A stretch of 64,000 nt of DNA, from assembly GCA_024362935.1 (NCBI GenBank), contig JANCRA010000011.1, positions 9,355,501 to 9,419,500 on the forward strand, written 5' to 3'. Source of the DNA: Setophaga petechia (Eukaryota; Chordata; Aves; Passeriformes; Parulidae). The position numbers were made by a program, and so were the translations under genes. Below the pieces are notes generated by a model. It did no database searches and had not been told where the DNA came from. It saw only the letters and a program-made list of their open reading frames with translations. The stretch's first letter is position 1. Each line of letters starts with the position of its first letter. Positions 34,098-46,730 of the stretch are shown here, piece by piece.

Positions 34098-37000
34098 TGG
34101 GGTTCAGCTGTATGATCACTTCTGTCAGGACGGTGTTTTTTTGGCATGTCCTTCCATAATGGAAAGACACACCCGAAGGTGTGGCAAAGACAAAGGAAAG
34201 CCACAATCCCAGATCACCACTGATAACCATTATTTCTTTAATTATGAGCCCAGAATCACCCTATCCAACTTTAGGCACTTCATGAAAGTGACTTTAATTC
34301 TGTACAGAAAGAATTGAAAGAATAAATATCCTTCTGCAGAGAGACCTACAGTAACAGTTCTGCTCACCTGAGCTCCTCAAGTGCAACTCTTACAGTGGAG
34401 GGGACTGAAAGCAGGTTGCTCTTGCAAGTCAGCCCTGGGTAGCAGGTCAGAGCTTCTGAGAGATTTATTCCTGCTTCCCTGAGCCAAGCAGGCTCATCCT
34501 GCACGCAGCCAACCAAAAGCTGAAGACAAGAGAAACACAAGAAAAGAACAGCATGGTGCTCCATCTGCTTTGCTTGCAGTGCTACCACACTTTTTTCCCC
34601 TTCACTTCTTGGAGTCTAACAAGCCCGAGAGCTGCTGGGTACTGCTCAGACTCAGACAAGCTGTTTTGATCGGTCACCTTCTGCTTGTCTGCAGCTCCAG
34701 GGCTGTTTCCACTCCTGCTTTGCCTGTAGTACTGAGGTCAACCAGCTCCTGCTTCCACAAGTGAATTATCAGCCTTGTCTACCTGGTTTTCCTCTAAAGA
34801 AGCAAAACCAAAAAAAAGGTAAAGAAGACAAATCTACAAACAAAATGTCGCATAAGGAATAGGATTTATCTGCCTTTTTTTTTGTTTTAACTTCAGTGTT
34901 ACTGTTTTTATCCCAGTCTCAATATTTTGTGTGATATTTATTGCAACATAGTACAGAGGACCCTGTTCCATCCATGATACCTATAGTTTTATACCAAATT
35001 GAACTGAACACATTTTCATTTGTTTCTGCTCCCTCCCTGAACATATTCATTGCTGGTTTTTATTTTCTTTAACCTTGCTACAAGACACAGTATTGATGAG
35101 GAAAAAAGCAGGCAAACATCTCCAGCTGCTGTAGCCATGAAATAAGCTTCCTTTTCCAGTTTATTAACCCTGAAGGGCACTTGTTGCAGCTATCTCTTTG
35201 AAGGTAATATGATATCTGTAAAAAGTATTTGTACTTCACAGTTTCTTTCTGCTTCTTCCCTTGAATATTATTTTAGAAACATTAGGACTCTGGTAACAAA
35301 ATAGCTCATTTTTGCCTTTATATATTAAAAAAAAATCACCTTACCAAGACACTAATATTTCGCAGGAACGTGGGGTTTTTGACAGCATTTTCTTTGCTTC
35401 AGGTTGGTGACTTGAATCTACCCTGCAATCATGCTGCTATTGCCAGTCCTGACATGTCTGTCTCTTCCTTTTATTAGGTGAATAGTGTTGAAGAGCCTTG
35501 GCTTCAACTCACCAGGAAACTGGAAAATTTTCTGCAACCTTAACTTACAGAGGAAATTCTTCTCCTCCTCAAAATTTATATTTATAAAATAAGTGTCAAT
35601 GGTAACAGAGGAGTACATATTTCAGGTCAGTGCAGTGGAGAATATTTTCAAAAACTTTTATAAATTGTATCTGCAAATCCACAGGAACATTGTTGTTTAG
35701 TTAGGGAATAATGATAGAGAGTTTTCACCGAAAAAAAAATGCTTCACTGTCTTAAATAGTATGCTGAGAAATCAAAAAAGATGTCTCATTTTCAAAGGGC
35801 TTGTGAAGAACATGGCATTTGAGAGATGATAGGACATTAGAGATAAATGGGAATAAAATGGAAACAGTACTAATCAGCAGTTGATATTTAGGAGATTTGA
35901 AAAGTGAAATGATAATTTTTGTCATTAATTTTGAGATATCATATAATGCAGTCTTTGTTTTCCCCTCAGGTCATTTGTACATATATGTTTAGTTGCTGCT
36001 GCATAACATTTGTCATAGGTAAATCTTTGTTAATTTTGGGGAAAATAGGATCTCAGTAATTTCAGAGGCAAGAGAAGTTGGTTTTTTTTTTTTAATTTCA
36101 CATTTAAATATTTTAGGGTTTAATTGTTATTTATTTAATAATTACAGTATTAACATCATTCAGCAGCTATTCTATGTGCTATTGTCTGTGATCTCCGAGT
36201 GACAGTCTCGAAAGATCAGGCTGACTTTAACAAGTGATCCCATCTTGCAATCATGTAAAAATTTTATGTTTTACATGTTTAGCTTTGCATCTTTCCAGTC
36301 ACATGGATAAGTATCTGTGCTGTCAGTGGCTCAAGATTATTTTCTTCAGACAAGGAACAGCAGTTGCCCAGAAAAATTTATATGTGGATTCAGTATCATA
36401 ATGCATTACCATTTTACCAGTGTTTATTTTCAATACAAAATTTGTTGGCACTGAAATAGTTGAAATTAGGATTTTAAACACAAGTATAGATTATATCTAC
36501 TCCAACAACTTTATCTCTACAATAAATATATACAAATTTACAAATTCATCACACTGTAATTTTCAGCTGATGCTTAAAGTAATTACACATTCTGTGCTGA
36601 TAACACATTCAAGGTTTGTTGTTTTTTTATGATACCACAAGCTGGCGAGACACCTAGATCAGGCCTGCTAATGCTAATTGGCAGATAAAGCATAAATCTG
36701 AGGGAGTCTGGATTCCTGCCTTTTGCCAGTTTTTTGTTGATTGGGAACTGAATTCTTTTATCCTAGCTTTTGAAAAATGCCAAGCTATTCACTGTTGTCT
36801 TTCCTATGTGCATTTTAATCCATCAGTTCTGTTACTCCTTTAATGCCTTGTTGTTTGTTTTTAATCCAGTAGACTAAAACGTTTTTTTTTAACTGCCTTT
36901 TAAAATCAATCATACAAGACTCCCTAATGCAAAAAATAATTGGTTCTGATGACATAGCTATAACATTGATGAGGTTTTTGTTTCTCGTTTATTTATAGAG

Positions 37001-37782
37001 GTGTATGACCTAGTGATAATAGCAGTGATAAACTTTGAAATATACTAATTTACCTGCTTGTCAGGTGAACATACTTGGTCATTACCTATATAGATTTTAT
37101 ACCAACTATATCAAGCTTTCTGGAAATTCATCTCTCTTCAAGGTTGTGAATCTTATTCCAGGACCCGATCCCTACACATCCTGTGGTCTGAGTGTATTTA
37201 CATGCTATTCTTTACTATCCTTACTTTTACTATACAAGTAAACATAGTTCTAAAACAGGATTCCAGAACCTGCTCATGCATGGCATAGATCTTCTTGAAA
37301 ATAGTAATTTATTATAAACGGAAAATACTGGAATCTTCTTTTTAAAACCTCCTCCCATTTTTTGTGAACTTAGCCCTGATTCTCATTAAGAAAATAACTC
37401 TGTACCTGAAGGAGCATGGAATCCCATTAGATATTGGTGAATGTGTAAAGACAAGGTCATAAAGTAACAGCAGATGACCACAGAAGACAAAATAACACAA
37501 AGATAATAGATAATTCTAATCAATCAAGACAGAGTGCTTTCAAAAATTAATTTCTGCAGGAAAAGATGAAGATGTGCATTGATAGCTACTGAAAATAGCT
37601 ATAGATGGTATAGATACAACCATAAAATGGTGCAGATCCAACCATACTTCAGGAAGGCCCTGTTGAAGAGTTCTCAGAAACCAGAAGAATACATTGGGGA
37701 AAAACACTCTAAATTTGCTTTATTTCTAATATTTGTCCATGAAACATCCACTGATGGTTACAGGTGGACAGAGGCCAGTGAG
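34098..37782. other. Unique AT-rich non-coding sequence
   Basis: No gene is supported. It contains a 12-T run (36082-36093), a short inverted repeat at 36252-36277 and a homeobox-motif-rich segment at 36630-36720 discussed under findings. Open frames are all under 80 codons. Confidence 0.55.
36252..36277. repeat. Short perfect inverted repeat
   Basis: CATGTAAAA (36252-36260) and TTTTACATG (36269-36277) are perfect 9-bp complements with an 8-base spacer, ATTTTATG. In AT-rich DNA this may be chance. Confidence 0.8.
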
Positions 37783-38132
37783 TAGGTGTGTCGTAGACAT
37801 CCTTTGTGAGAAAACCTTTTCTTAGGATTTTCCCTGCTGGAGCTGAGAGGCTCAGCAGCAAGTATAAACAATTATTATCTGCTGGTGTGGAATGCAACAG
37901 GAGGACTGCTATCGCTCTGTGCCGACAGAGCACAGTTGTTGTTCATTCCTTTTCTATCTCTCTCTTAGCTTAGCAGCTTCAGAAGAAGCTCTTGCCTTTC
38001 TAGCTTTATGTAGAATGGTTATAATGCTGTATATATATCCCAACATAATAAATCTAGCCTTCTGATCATGGAATCAAGATCCTGTCTCTTCCATCCATCT
38101 ACAAACCCCTGTGAACACCGACAACATAGGTG
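37783..38132 (+). mobile_element. Songbird ERVK-like solitary LTR with perfect 6-bp TSD
   Basis: The 338-bp LTR runs from TGTCGTAGACATCC (37789) to ACACCGACAACA (38126) and has canonical TG...CA ends. TAGGTG stands on both sides (37783-37788 and 38127-38132), an exact 6-bp target duplication. Internally it shows GAGCTGAGAGGCTCAGCAGC, TCTGCTGGTGTGGAATGCAA, a TATA-like GTATATATATCC (38029-38040), AATAAA at 38047-38052 and GCCTTCTGATCATGGAATC, in the same order as the minus-strand LTR at 26807-27187. It therefore carries its own promoter and polyadenylation signals in the plus direction. No proviral genes remain, so it is the product of LTR-LTR recombination. The middle part differs from the other copy, so it is a subfamily. 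Confidence 0.93.
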
Positions 38133-39788
38133 GATTTCTGAGCTGGCTGCTCCTGCGCTTATGACCACCTGTGAGTGGAGGGGCATTAATTGACTTTGTG
38201 CACTTTTCCTTGCCATTAAAATGAGGAAAGAAAAAGAACACTAACTTGAGATTGAACAAACTTATTCTTGCCAGAGCTCATAAAAACAATTATGTTTCCT
38301 CTCTTCAAAGCAGAAGCTGCCTTGAATATCTTGGTTCTCTTTTTCTGAAATAGTGTCTGATAATGGTAGAGCTCACACAAAATAGTTGTATTTGGCTACT
38401 GAAAATTTTCTTCAGATAATACACATTGAGATAAAAGAGAAAATTGAAAAAAGAGATTTAAACTTGCTAACAGACCTAGTGTTTGTATAATATGCAGACT
38501 TGCATTAAGTCAGCAAAATCTGTGTTATCCTAATACCTAAATTTTTATTGTTAAGTCTTTATGTAATATTTTTACTGTGTTTTAAGGTCCTCTGTAACCC
38601 ATAGGTGGTAACATCAGACAGATCTACCAAATTACTTGTCTTAACTTGCAGATCTGTGTCTGCCAACACAGATCTTCTCTTCAAATCTTCTCTCCATTGT
38701 CCAGGGAGATCAAATCTTCAGAAGGTGTGAAAGCACCTGCCAGAATTGCAGACTTTGGGTGGTGGCAAGGGGGCACAGACTGAGCTTTACTCATCTTTGA
38801 CACTGAAACCTTCTATGTGTTTGTACTGTAGAGCTATTGCTGTTCAATAAATTGAAGACTATGTGTCATTTGTAGATAAATGTACCCTCTGTGTCTATAT
38901 AAATGAAATTAGCAAAGTGTCTGCTTCCTGTACAGCATCATATGATCTTGGTTATGCTTTTTGTGGCCTCAGGGGCTTCTCTGAGCCTGGGTTTGTGTCT
39001 TGCAGCACTTTGCTATAACTCAAATGTCCTTCCTTTTGGTTGATGACTTTATATGCAAGACAAAGATAATGACTTTGTGCTACAACCCTGTGTGGGTTGC
39101 AGGTAAGACTGGATTTCCTGCAAGGGAGAGCTTACTTCTGTGTCTCAGCTCAGTGCAGACAAACTTATGTTACAGGGAATGTAAATTGAATTTTTAAGAA
39201 GTTTCATTTTGTCTGGATTTTGGATGTATAGCGGTACTTGGATGCCTGTATTTATAAGAAATACAGTTGAATTTTGTTCTTTTATTCCTCAAGAAAATGG
39301 AAAAACATTTGCTAAAACTAAGCAGACATCTTAATTCAGTTTGCTTTCAGTCTCTGATTAATATGAGTTTTAACAAAAACATACCTGTGCTATGAAATTT
39401 TGCACATTTTATACATGCAATTAAATATTTTTATTGATACAGTATTTTATTAATTATCTTTTCCTTATTAGCCAGCACCATACTGTCATTTTTGCCACTC
39501 CATTGGATGAACCTATTCTTTTCTCCAACCTGTTGGCAATTTGCTTTATACATGCTTCTAAATAATGCTTTGTGCTCTGTTCTCTGAGTGTAACATTTAA
39601 GCCTCATGTAGAGTAGGGTTAACTTATTGGAAATGAAGGAACTGGTTAACTTACCATTACCTACAGTACATGGAAACAATCAAATTTAAAAGATCTTATT
39701 AAAAGCCAAATATTTTTGGTTTCTTAGGGAGCTGGGCTGTATCTTGACCCAAAGTTAGTAGTGAGATCTGTTCATGCAGTGAAAGAGG

Positions 39789-39836
39789 ATCATTGAATTG
39801 CAGAGTTGAAAAGGCCCAAAAGAGTGTAATCCATCC
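39789..39836 (-). repeat. Possible decayed CR1 3' end, minus strand
   Basis: ATCATTGAATTGCAGAGTTG followed by AAAAGGCCCAAAAGAGTGTA resembles the reverse complement of a CR1 3' end (ATCATAGAATGGTTTGGGTT then GGAAAAGACCTTTAAGATCA, recalled). Matches are interrupted and the downstream part does not follow the family. Confidence 0.45.
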
Positions 39837-42800
39837 CTTTTAGTTCAGACAGACCAAAGTAGGTTTCACTGGGTGGGCATCTTGAACAAGAGTGTACACC
39901 ACAACTCTATACTCTGCTTTTACTTTGCTTTTTGCAAGCTGTGCTCCTACAAGGCAATTCAATATTTTATTATCCAACATGCTATATTGGGTTTTCTGGG
40001 CCCTATATTTCTTCAGACACTGTGATGAAACATCCTTGAAGACATGGTCTGTGTTCCTGCATTTCAGTCAGTGTATTGCTAAGGGGAAACATTCCTGAAA
40101 GGTGGGAGTAAGTCCTCCTGTTGGAGGGATGTCAAAAGCCAAGCATGGCTGCACTGACAAAGAGGCAACAAAGTCCAATAACAGCAGGTGGGGCAGCAAA
40201 AAGTCCCACACTGAGAGCAACAGAGCCACCCATGGCAAGCAGTGTTTGGAGCCTAAAATTAGGCATGGACATTCCTCTCTTCAGGTAAACCATGGATGTC
40301 AGTTGGGCTCTGCAAGAGCTGGGTATCGTCAGAAAACATTCAGGCATGATTAGGAATATTAACAGACACCTATCTTGTATGTTAAACTATTCCTCAGAAG
40401 ACTCCAGCACACTTTGTAGAGGCATCTGATAACATTTTTAGGTTGTGCATCAGGAATCCTTTCCATGTGGAGACTTGACTTTTAACCAGGTTCAGGAAAC
40501 AGAAGAACAAGATGAGTGTAAATATCAACACTTAGGTAACTAATATCTGGGAAATGAAATCTGTGAACCTAGTTTCTGGAATTATGACTATGCTGTGCCC
40601 CTTTGCTAGTCAGGATTCGACCTTTCTTGTAACTAAAGCAAGACTTTAAACTAAAGCTTCCTGTTTTTACAACAGGAATTAACTAATATCACTGGTGCTT
40701 AACAGAAATCAGAAACTGATGTTGCACTGTTAGTTGAAGAATTATATTGGTAATGAATGAACATTGTTCCTCAGATAACTATTTTCTCTCTGCTGTGGTA
40801 GACAGCTCTACTTGCTCTAGCTGTTGATTCCAACAAACGAGTTCTCAGGTACTTGGTATGTACCTGTTTTCTCTGGAAGATGCTTGGGGTTCTGTGGGAA
40901 GATTTGTGCATGACAAAGGGGTGATCTGTGCATAACAAAGCATCCCCCTAACATAGCTGTGTTTTAATGAATTGAATTTATTTGCTTTCAATAGATGCTA
41001 CTGAACTGTATTTCTCCTTCTACCACAAGGGCATTGGACATGGAAAGATTCTTTAGGCTTTAGCTGATGTACTAGTGCTGCTTACCAGGAAGAAGAAATG
41101 TGTATTGCCTTTTGCCAATTAAAATCTGGCATTTGTCTCATTTTCAGAAGCGAGAAGATTTTTATCAGGAATATCAGGTTAGGCATAAGGATTTATAAGG
41201 AGCAGAATAGGATGTGACAAACTTAACAAGAGACCCTATGGGACTGCAAGGTTTTATTTATTTTAAAATGAATGGATTTCACTCCCAAACATGTATTCTG
41301 TAATGTTTCAATCAGAGAGACTCCCAAGAACCAAGACATGTCTGTCCAGCTGGGCTGATCAGGATCACTTGTAAGGGACAAAGAGCATAAAAGACACCAG
41401 CCACTGAGTCTTCTTTATCTTCTGATTGGCAACAGAAAACTGGTTTTGGATAATGTCTTTTATACTCTTCAGGAGTCAGCTGTTGTCATAGGGTGACCTT
41501 CCACCTCAGAGTCCCTCTTACTTTGTCCATATATCTTGATCTTAACTTCTACTCTTTTTGTTCCCTAGTTTTAGGTACATTTATGGCTGCCTGGCTTCTT
41601 GGCACAGTAAGAAGAGGAATGGCAAAGATGAAAGGCAGTAACTTTGAGTCCTCCCTCTTGCACCCCTATTAGGTTTTCTGCTGTAAACAGATGGCAAGCC
41701 CAACGTAGGCTGAAGAATCACAGATTTATATTGCTTATTTAAGTAACAAACAAAATTGCACCAGAATTTTTTTATTACACCAGTGTCTAGTAGGCTTCTA
41801 TTTTACAGGAGGAGTAAAAGGACTGAATTCATGGCCTTAGTGTCCCTGTAGTGTCTAAAAACTGAAGGTATGGCCTCTGTATTCACCTCTGTGTGAACAT
41901 ATCACACAGGTGATGTATTCAATACTGCAGTTTTGGTGGCAATGCCATTTGACATTTAATTGAACACAGCAAATAAATTGTGATGGTGATAAATACTGTG
42001 TACAATATACCTTCATATTGGTGCCAACCCTAGTGAAATTAATTCCCCCATTTTGTTTTTTTTCATCAAATCATTCCCAATGAGTGGTTCCTTTGTGATT
42101 AGTGACACTGATGGAAGTGGTGCTTGAAACTGCTGCTCCTGAAAACCATCTGAATCAGAGGAAAAGTGCAGAGCCTGGGTCTGGGTCTTCTGCCTTAGTT
42201 TGTGTTCAGAGGATTTGTAGGGTTTCTTCTATGCCTTTGTTTGGTATACAGAGGAAAAGAAAAAAGTGATTCTGAAACTATGTTTGGACACTCACAGTAA
42301 ATGCTCTTCACGGCCTACCAAGCCATGCTAAAGACTAAGTGTTGCAAGTTAATCAGCGCCTTGAGGTTTCACTTCTTATTAGTGGAAAAAGTCTGTGTTG
42401 ACTGTGGCTTAGTCACACAAAAGTATTTGAGTCTCCCAGGAAGTGAAAGATCTTTAGCCCTACATCTGAATTTGGCAAATGGAGATGGAGGGCAGGTACA
42501 CAGAAGATGTGGGTGAAAGCGAGACCACAAACGATGAATGAAGTCTGAAGGCTTAGACTGTCACAGGTTACATCTGAAATAAGTTCTGTCAGATCACTGC
42601 ATCAGTTTACATCTTGTGTTATTTTCCTTTTACTTGCCTTTGATGTGCCTCCCTTGGCTATGATGCTAACGCTACCTGCATAGAACAAAAAGAAAATTGT
42701 CCACCTGACTCTGATTGGGTTATATATCTAACTCTAAAGTGAAGTAAATCAAAGCCAAGACTCAGAAGTAGTTGCTGTCCTAAAGAACCAAGTATTTTAT

Positions 42801-43301
42801 TTTATATTGTGCACAGAACTATGTTCACTGTGTTCCTGTGTCACTAACTGAAAAGGAAAAGCAGTGTTTTGTAACCATGACATACCTTCTTATCTTCCTC
42901 AAGTAATGAGCTCATCCAGATTACTCCAAGGGGATGCTTACATTTTATCAGTGGCGCCTTGTTGCACAATTTCCAGTTTCTTTCTTGAAGATACAATAAA
43001 AGATTTATGTCTGAAGGACTATGATGTGGTTTTCATCTAAGAGCAAAACAATTCCTTCTAAAAAAATACCGTATCCCCAGATGATTTCATAATTGCAAAC
43101 AGTGTTGATGAGCTCTGTGGCTTAAATGAGCTTATAACATATTTGCTGTGTTTTCTAGTGAATATTTTTGGATGCACTTAGTAAAATCCCCCTAGTTTTT
43201 AAAATGACACTAAATAAGTGTGATCCATTAGTTGATGTCTACTGTAATAAGTAATTTTTTTCATTTAATTTCAATTTTTTTCAAATATTTCTATCTCATT
43301 C

Positions 43302-43319
43302 TGTGTGTGTGTATGTGTT
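43302..43319 (+). repeat. TG-rich microsatellite
   Basis: An interrupted run of TG units (TGTGTGTGTGTATGTGTT). Confidence 0.85.
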
Positions 43320-45387
43320 AAGTAGTTTCAAATCTGAAAGTCAGCCATGTTTCTCATTATCAGACATCAGAAAGGCTTTTTTCTCTTTGTGTTTCTATGC
43401 CACTTGAGGATAAGCAAGTTTCAGAATACTGCATGTTTTTGATGTATGGGTAAAATTCACATCTTCTGTTCTTGTGCAGAAAGCTTATCTGCACTGCAGA
43501 TCTCAATTGGATATTCTGTTCTCATCCCCTGCACTGGGCTTGGGTTGCTATCACCATGATTTCCACGTGCAGATAATTCACAATTCCTGCAGCATGGACA
43601 GGAGAATTGGCCTGTATCAGTAATGTCAACATGCAGAAAAATATTTTATAATATACCTTGCATGAAAAGAATTTCTGAGTCTGAGCTGCTATCAGGAAAG
43701 AAACATGAGACATTGATTTAAAACACCAGTGACGTGATTTTAGGTAACACTGAAAAGGTAACACAGGCTAGCTGGTTAGAATTAGTTTATAACACTGAAT
43801 TATGAACATGGTCTTACTGTTTTAGCTATCCTATTTCTTTTTACACTAGTAGCATTTGATGTTAGAAATGTGTTGTATTTTAGCCTGTCTGTGGAAAAGT
43901 CTGTTGATTTTACTTGAAAGACTTTCTGAGTGCTTTTTGGAAATAATTTACAGTGCACTAGTTCTGATTTGAGTTATGGACTTCCCTTAGTTTTTACTGC
44001 TACATCCGGTAGAAAATAATGTCTTTTTTTTAGATACATCTCAGCTGTCTTGGATCAAATTTTTGTTCTTCTTTATCCAGTATTTCTATCATCTAAGAGT
44101 GGGTATTCTGTGGACTAAATTAAGGCAAAGCATGTATGTTGATGTTCTCAGTATTGTCATGAAGTGGGTCATACTGTAGCCTAGTAAGAAAGGGCATTTC
44201 AGCTGCAAAGGTTGTGTCATGACATAAATATTCTCAGGATTAGTTTTAACCTTTGCATCCCCATGTTGCACACAAGTGACACAAGTTATTCTGGATCTGG
44301 ATCAGGGTCTAAGTTTTGCAGTAGTTTCTGAACCTTTGCATTTTGCATTTTTCATTTTTCATCTAGAACTTGCCCAAGTCCCCTTTATTTCCTCATTGTT
44401 AAATTTGTGCTGGTCTTAAGTCCTAGATATTAAATTAGAATATCACCATTAACTTCTGACATAATGGGCAAAAAATAACGGCTTTAATTTCAGAAGGGAG
44501 GAATTTGGCAAATAAGGCATGGATTGACTGTCCATACTAGTGATTACCTGTGAGCAGTTAGTGCAGCATCTGTGGAGCCCAGGCTTGGCAAGGAAGTTAC
44601 ATCTCTGGGACACATCAGTTTCAGGTGAGACACCTCTGTTGGCTGTGTGGTGCTTTGTTCTGATAACATCTCCCTCACAGCTCAGATCTGGAGGGTGCTC
44701 TGTAGCTTACACAAAGACCCAGGAAAGCTATGGTCAAGGATAGGGTGGGAAAAGAACAGTGAATCTGGGTATAGGCTTTGGAAAGAACATCAAAGCATTT
44801 CAGCTTATAAGTCCCAGAATACTGCATGCCTTTGCATTCAGATTCCTCATTCATTTAACCAGGATTGCAATGGGAATGGAAACAACAGAACATGAATCCA
44901 CGGAAACAAAGGCGTTTGTATTATTCTGTGTGGCCCTCAGAAGCTGCAGTTTGGATATAATTATGACTCAAATGAAAGGACATTAACAAAGCAAATGAAA
45001 TATTTTGTCTCTAATCTGTTCCAAAGAAAGCTTTTATGATTGCAAATTTCATAGAGAGTTTTGGCCTCTTTTTCAGAACACTATTTAAAACAGGTTATTT
45101 ATCCTTTCAAATGAATCTATCTTTACTGGCATCTGAAAAATTTGTTTAAAGATACTTATTTTACAGAAAATCTGTCAAATTCTGAATTAGTTCTTAAAGG
45201 ATAAAGCTGTGGTATAGGGAAAATCAGGAGAAAGTTGTACCGAGAGGAGTTGCTTTATGGATTTAGTTAGCTCTTTCAAGGATTTTTGAGAAGAGTAAGG
45301 CAGATGGACTTAAAGGCAAGAGAGGTTTCAAGGGAACCTCTGCTTTTAGGAGTTCATATAAAGGTCTTTGATTAATTCAAAATGAAT

Positions 45388-45432
45388 TTTAGTACCTAAG
45401 ACTAAACAACTAGTTTAGTCTCAGGTACTAAA
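45388..45432. repeat. Near-perfect 20-bp inverted repeat (hairpin)
   Basis: The left arm (45388-45407, beginning TTTAGTACC) and right arm (45413-45432, ending GGTACTAAA) are complementary at 19 of 20 positions with a 5-base loop AACTA. The single mismatch is A45398 against C45422. In a minus-strand transcript it would be a U-G wobble, so the stem would be unbroken. It is followed by a 10-bp direct repeat, ACTACCTATT, at 45432-45441 and 45447-45456. I recognise no transposon family. The loop is short for a microRNA precursor. Confidence 0.9.
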
Positions 45433-46482
45433 CTACCTATTAGCTTACTACCTATTTACTCAACTTCTTCCAGTGACTATAATTACCATCACGTCCCATG
45501 GAGAGAAACCCAGGTACCTGAACAAAGTTATTCAGAACTGAGCGGTGAATGTGTGGTCAAGAAACTCATTCTAGATTAAATAGTCTTTACGAGGGAATAC
45601 ATTTCACTGACTTATTTTTTTACATCTTGTGAATCTTAATTAGAATTGAGGTCAATGCAGAGTATCATCTTCAGTTTTAAGATCCCTTTCTTTGCTACAG
45701 AGCATCTATAATGTAAGGATTGAGTGCTGAGGGCTAGTTCTTGTCTGGAAGAATCTGTAATTCATCATCTAGACCGGGTGTTAAATTGAACAACCAGAAA
45801 GAAAAACTAATTTAAAACTAAAAACTTAACTTCAAAGGCTTGAAAGTACTTTCAGTATATGGCAATAAATAGATGAGTGATACAAGGAAAATCTTCCATG
45901 GTTGTAGTGCTCAGGTCCTAGCTCTGGCACACACATTTTATACACTGTGTGATATGCTTATTAACTGGTCATAGTCTGCTTGCTCAGCTAAATTCTGTAT
46001 TTGAGTAACATTTTCAGTTCTGGTTTTGCCCCCCAGGATATTGAATTCTGAAATGTTCTTGCTAACTCTGCATTGAGATTGACAGATGTGTGATGCTCAG
46101 CAAGGGCCATGGCTGCTCAGTCCTTTGCAGACACATCTGCACCCGTCCCCCTCCATACACAGCAAGGTGGATGTCAGCCATCCCTGCCTGTCAGGCAGTT
46201 GCAGAAAATTCTGCAAAGAAGCAGCCCAAAACTAATGAAGCTTTGCAGTTTTTGGACAGTTGCTTACAACCAGCCCTCTTGAGGCAGGCATAGGTCTGAC
46301 CTCAAAAGGTTGTGCAGATGTACCAAACCCTGCAGTCAGGGTTTCAAAACCTGCTTTGTTTACCACCTCCCACCAGTCTGGAGGGCAGCCTTGGAAAGTG
46401 TTCATTGTTACTCAAGTGCTACAGTAATTTGCTGCACATAGCAATAGGTTCTGTATAGGAACACAGGGATCTCTTATCATCT

Positions 46483-46730
46483 TATCACTGATTTTCTGAG
46501 GCAATGCAAACAAGGTGTTTAACTTCCTTGTGCTGCAGTTTCCTCACCACAGTGATGGCAGGGACCCGCCTCTTATAAAACACCCAGAGAGCAAAAAGTG
46601 GGAAGGATCACAAAGGTAGATAATGGAAGTTTAATTGGGTTTTGTCTATAAAGTGTTTTGACATTCCATTATAAAGGATATTGACTTCAATGTATTATTA
46701 AAATATTCTTAATTCACATTAAGAATAAAA
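46483..46730 (+). repeat. Ancient CORE-type/MIR-like SINE remnant
   Basis: TCACTGATTTTCTGAGG, then GTGTTTAACTTCCTTGTGCT and GCAGTTTCCTCACC (46517-46550) follow the order of the conserved core of MIR and related old SINEs (CACTTAACCTCTCTGTGCCT, CAGTTTCCTCATC). About 100 bp further, AAAGTGTTTTGACATTCCAT then TATAAAGGAT and TATTATTA resemble the LINE-related 3' tail (AAGCGCTTTGAGATCC, GCGCTATATAA, TATTATTA). The tRNA-derived head is not convincing. The copy is old and non-functional. The exact family needs a library search. Confidence 0.6.
46704..46727. repeat. Perfect 10-bp hairpin with TCAC loop
   Basis: TATTCTTAAT (46704-46713) pairs perfectly with ATTAAGAATA (46718-46727) across a 4-base loop TCAC. 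It sits at the end of the SINE tail. Confidence 0.85.

Larger units (their letters stand above)
38133..46482. other. Long unique AT-rich non-coding stretch
   Basis: No gene is supported. Minor items are a possible CR1 tail on the minus strand (39789-39836), a TG-rich tract (43302-43319), a TTTGCAT/TTTCATT-rich patch near 44336-44362 and the strong hairpin at 45388-45432. Open frames are below 85 codons. Confidence 0.55.

Noticed and set aside
36252..36277. 9-bp inverted repeat as a miRNA precursor
   Set aside because: The stem is far too short and AT-rich, with no supporting arms outside it.
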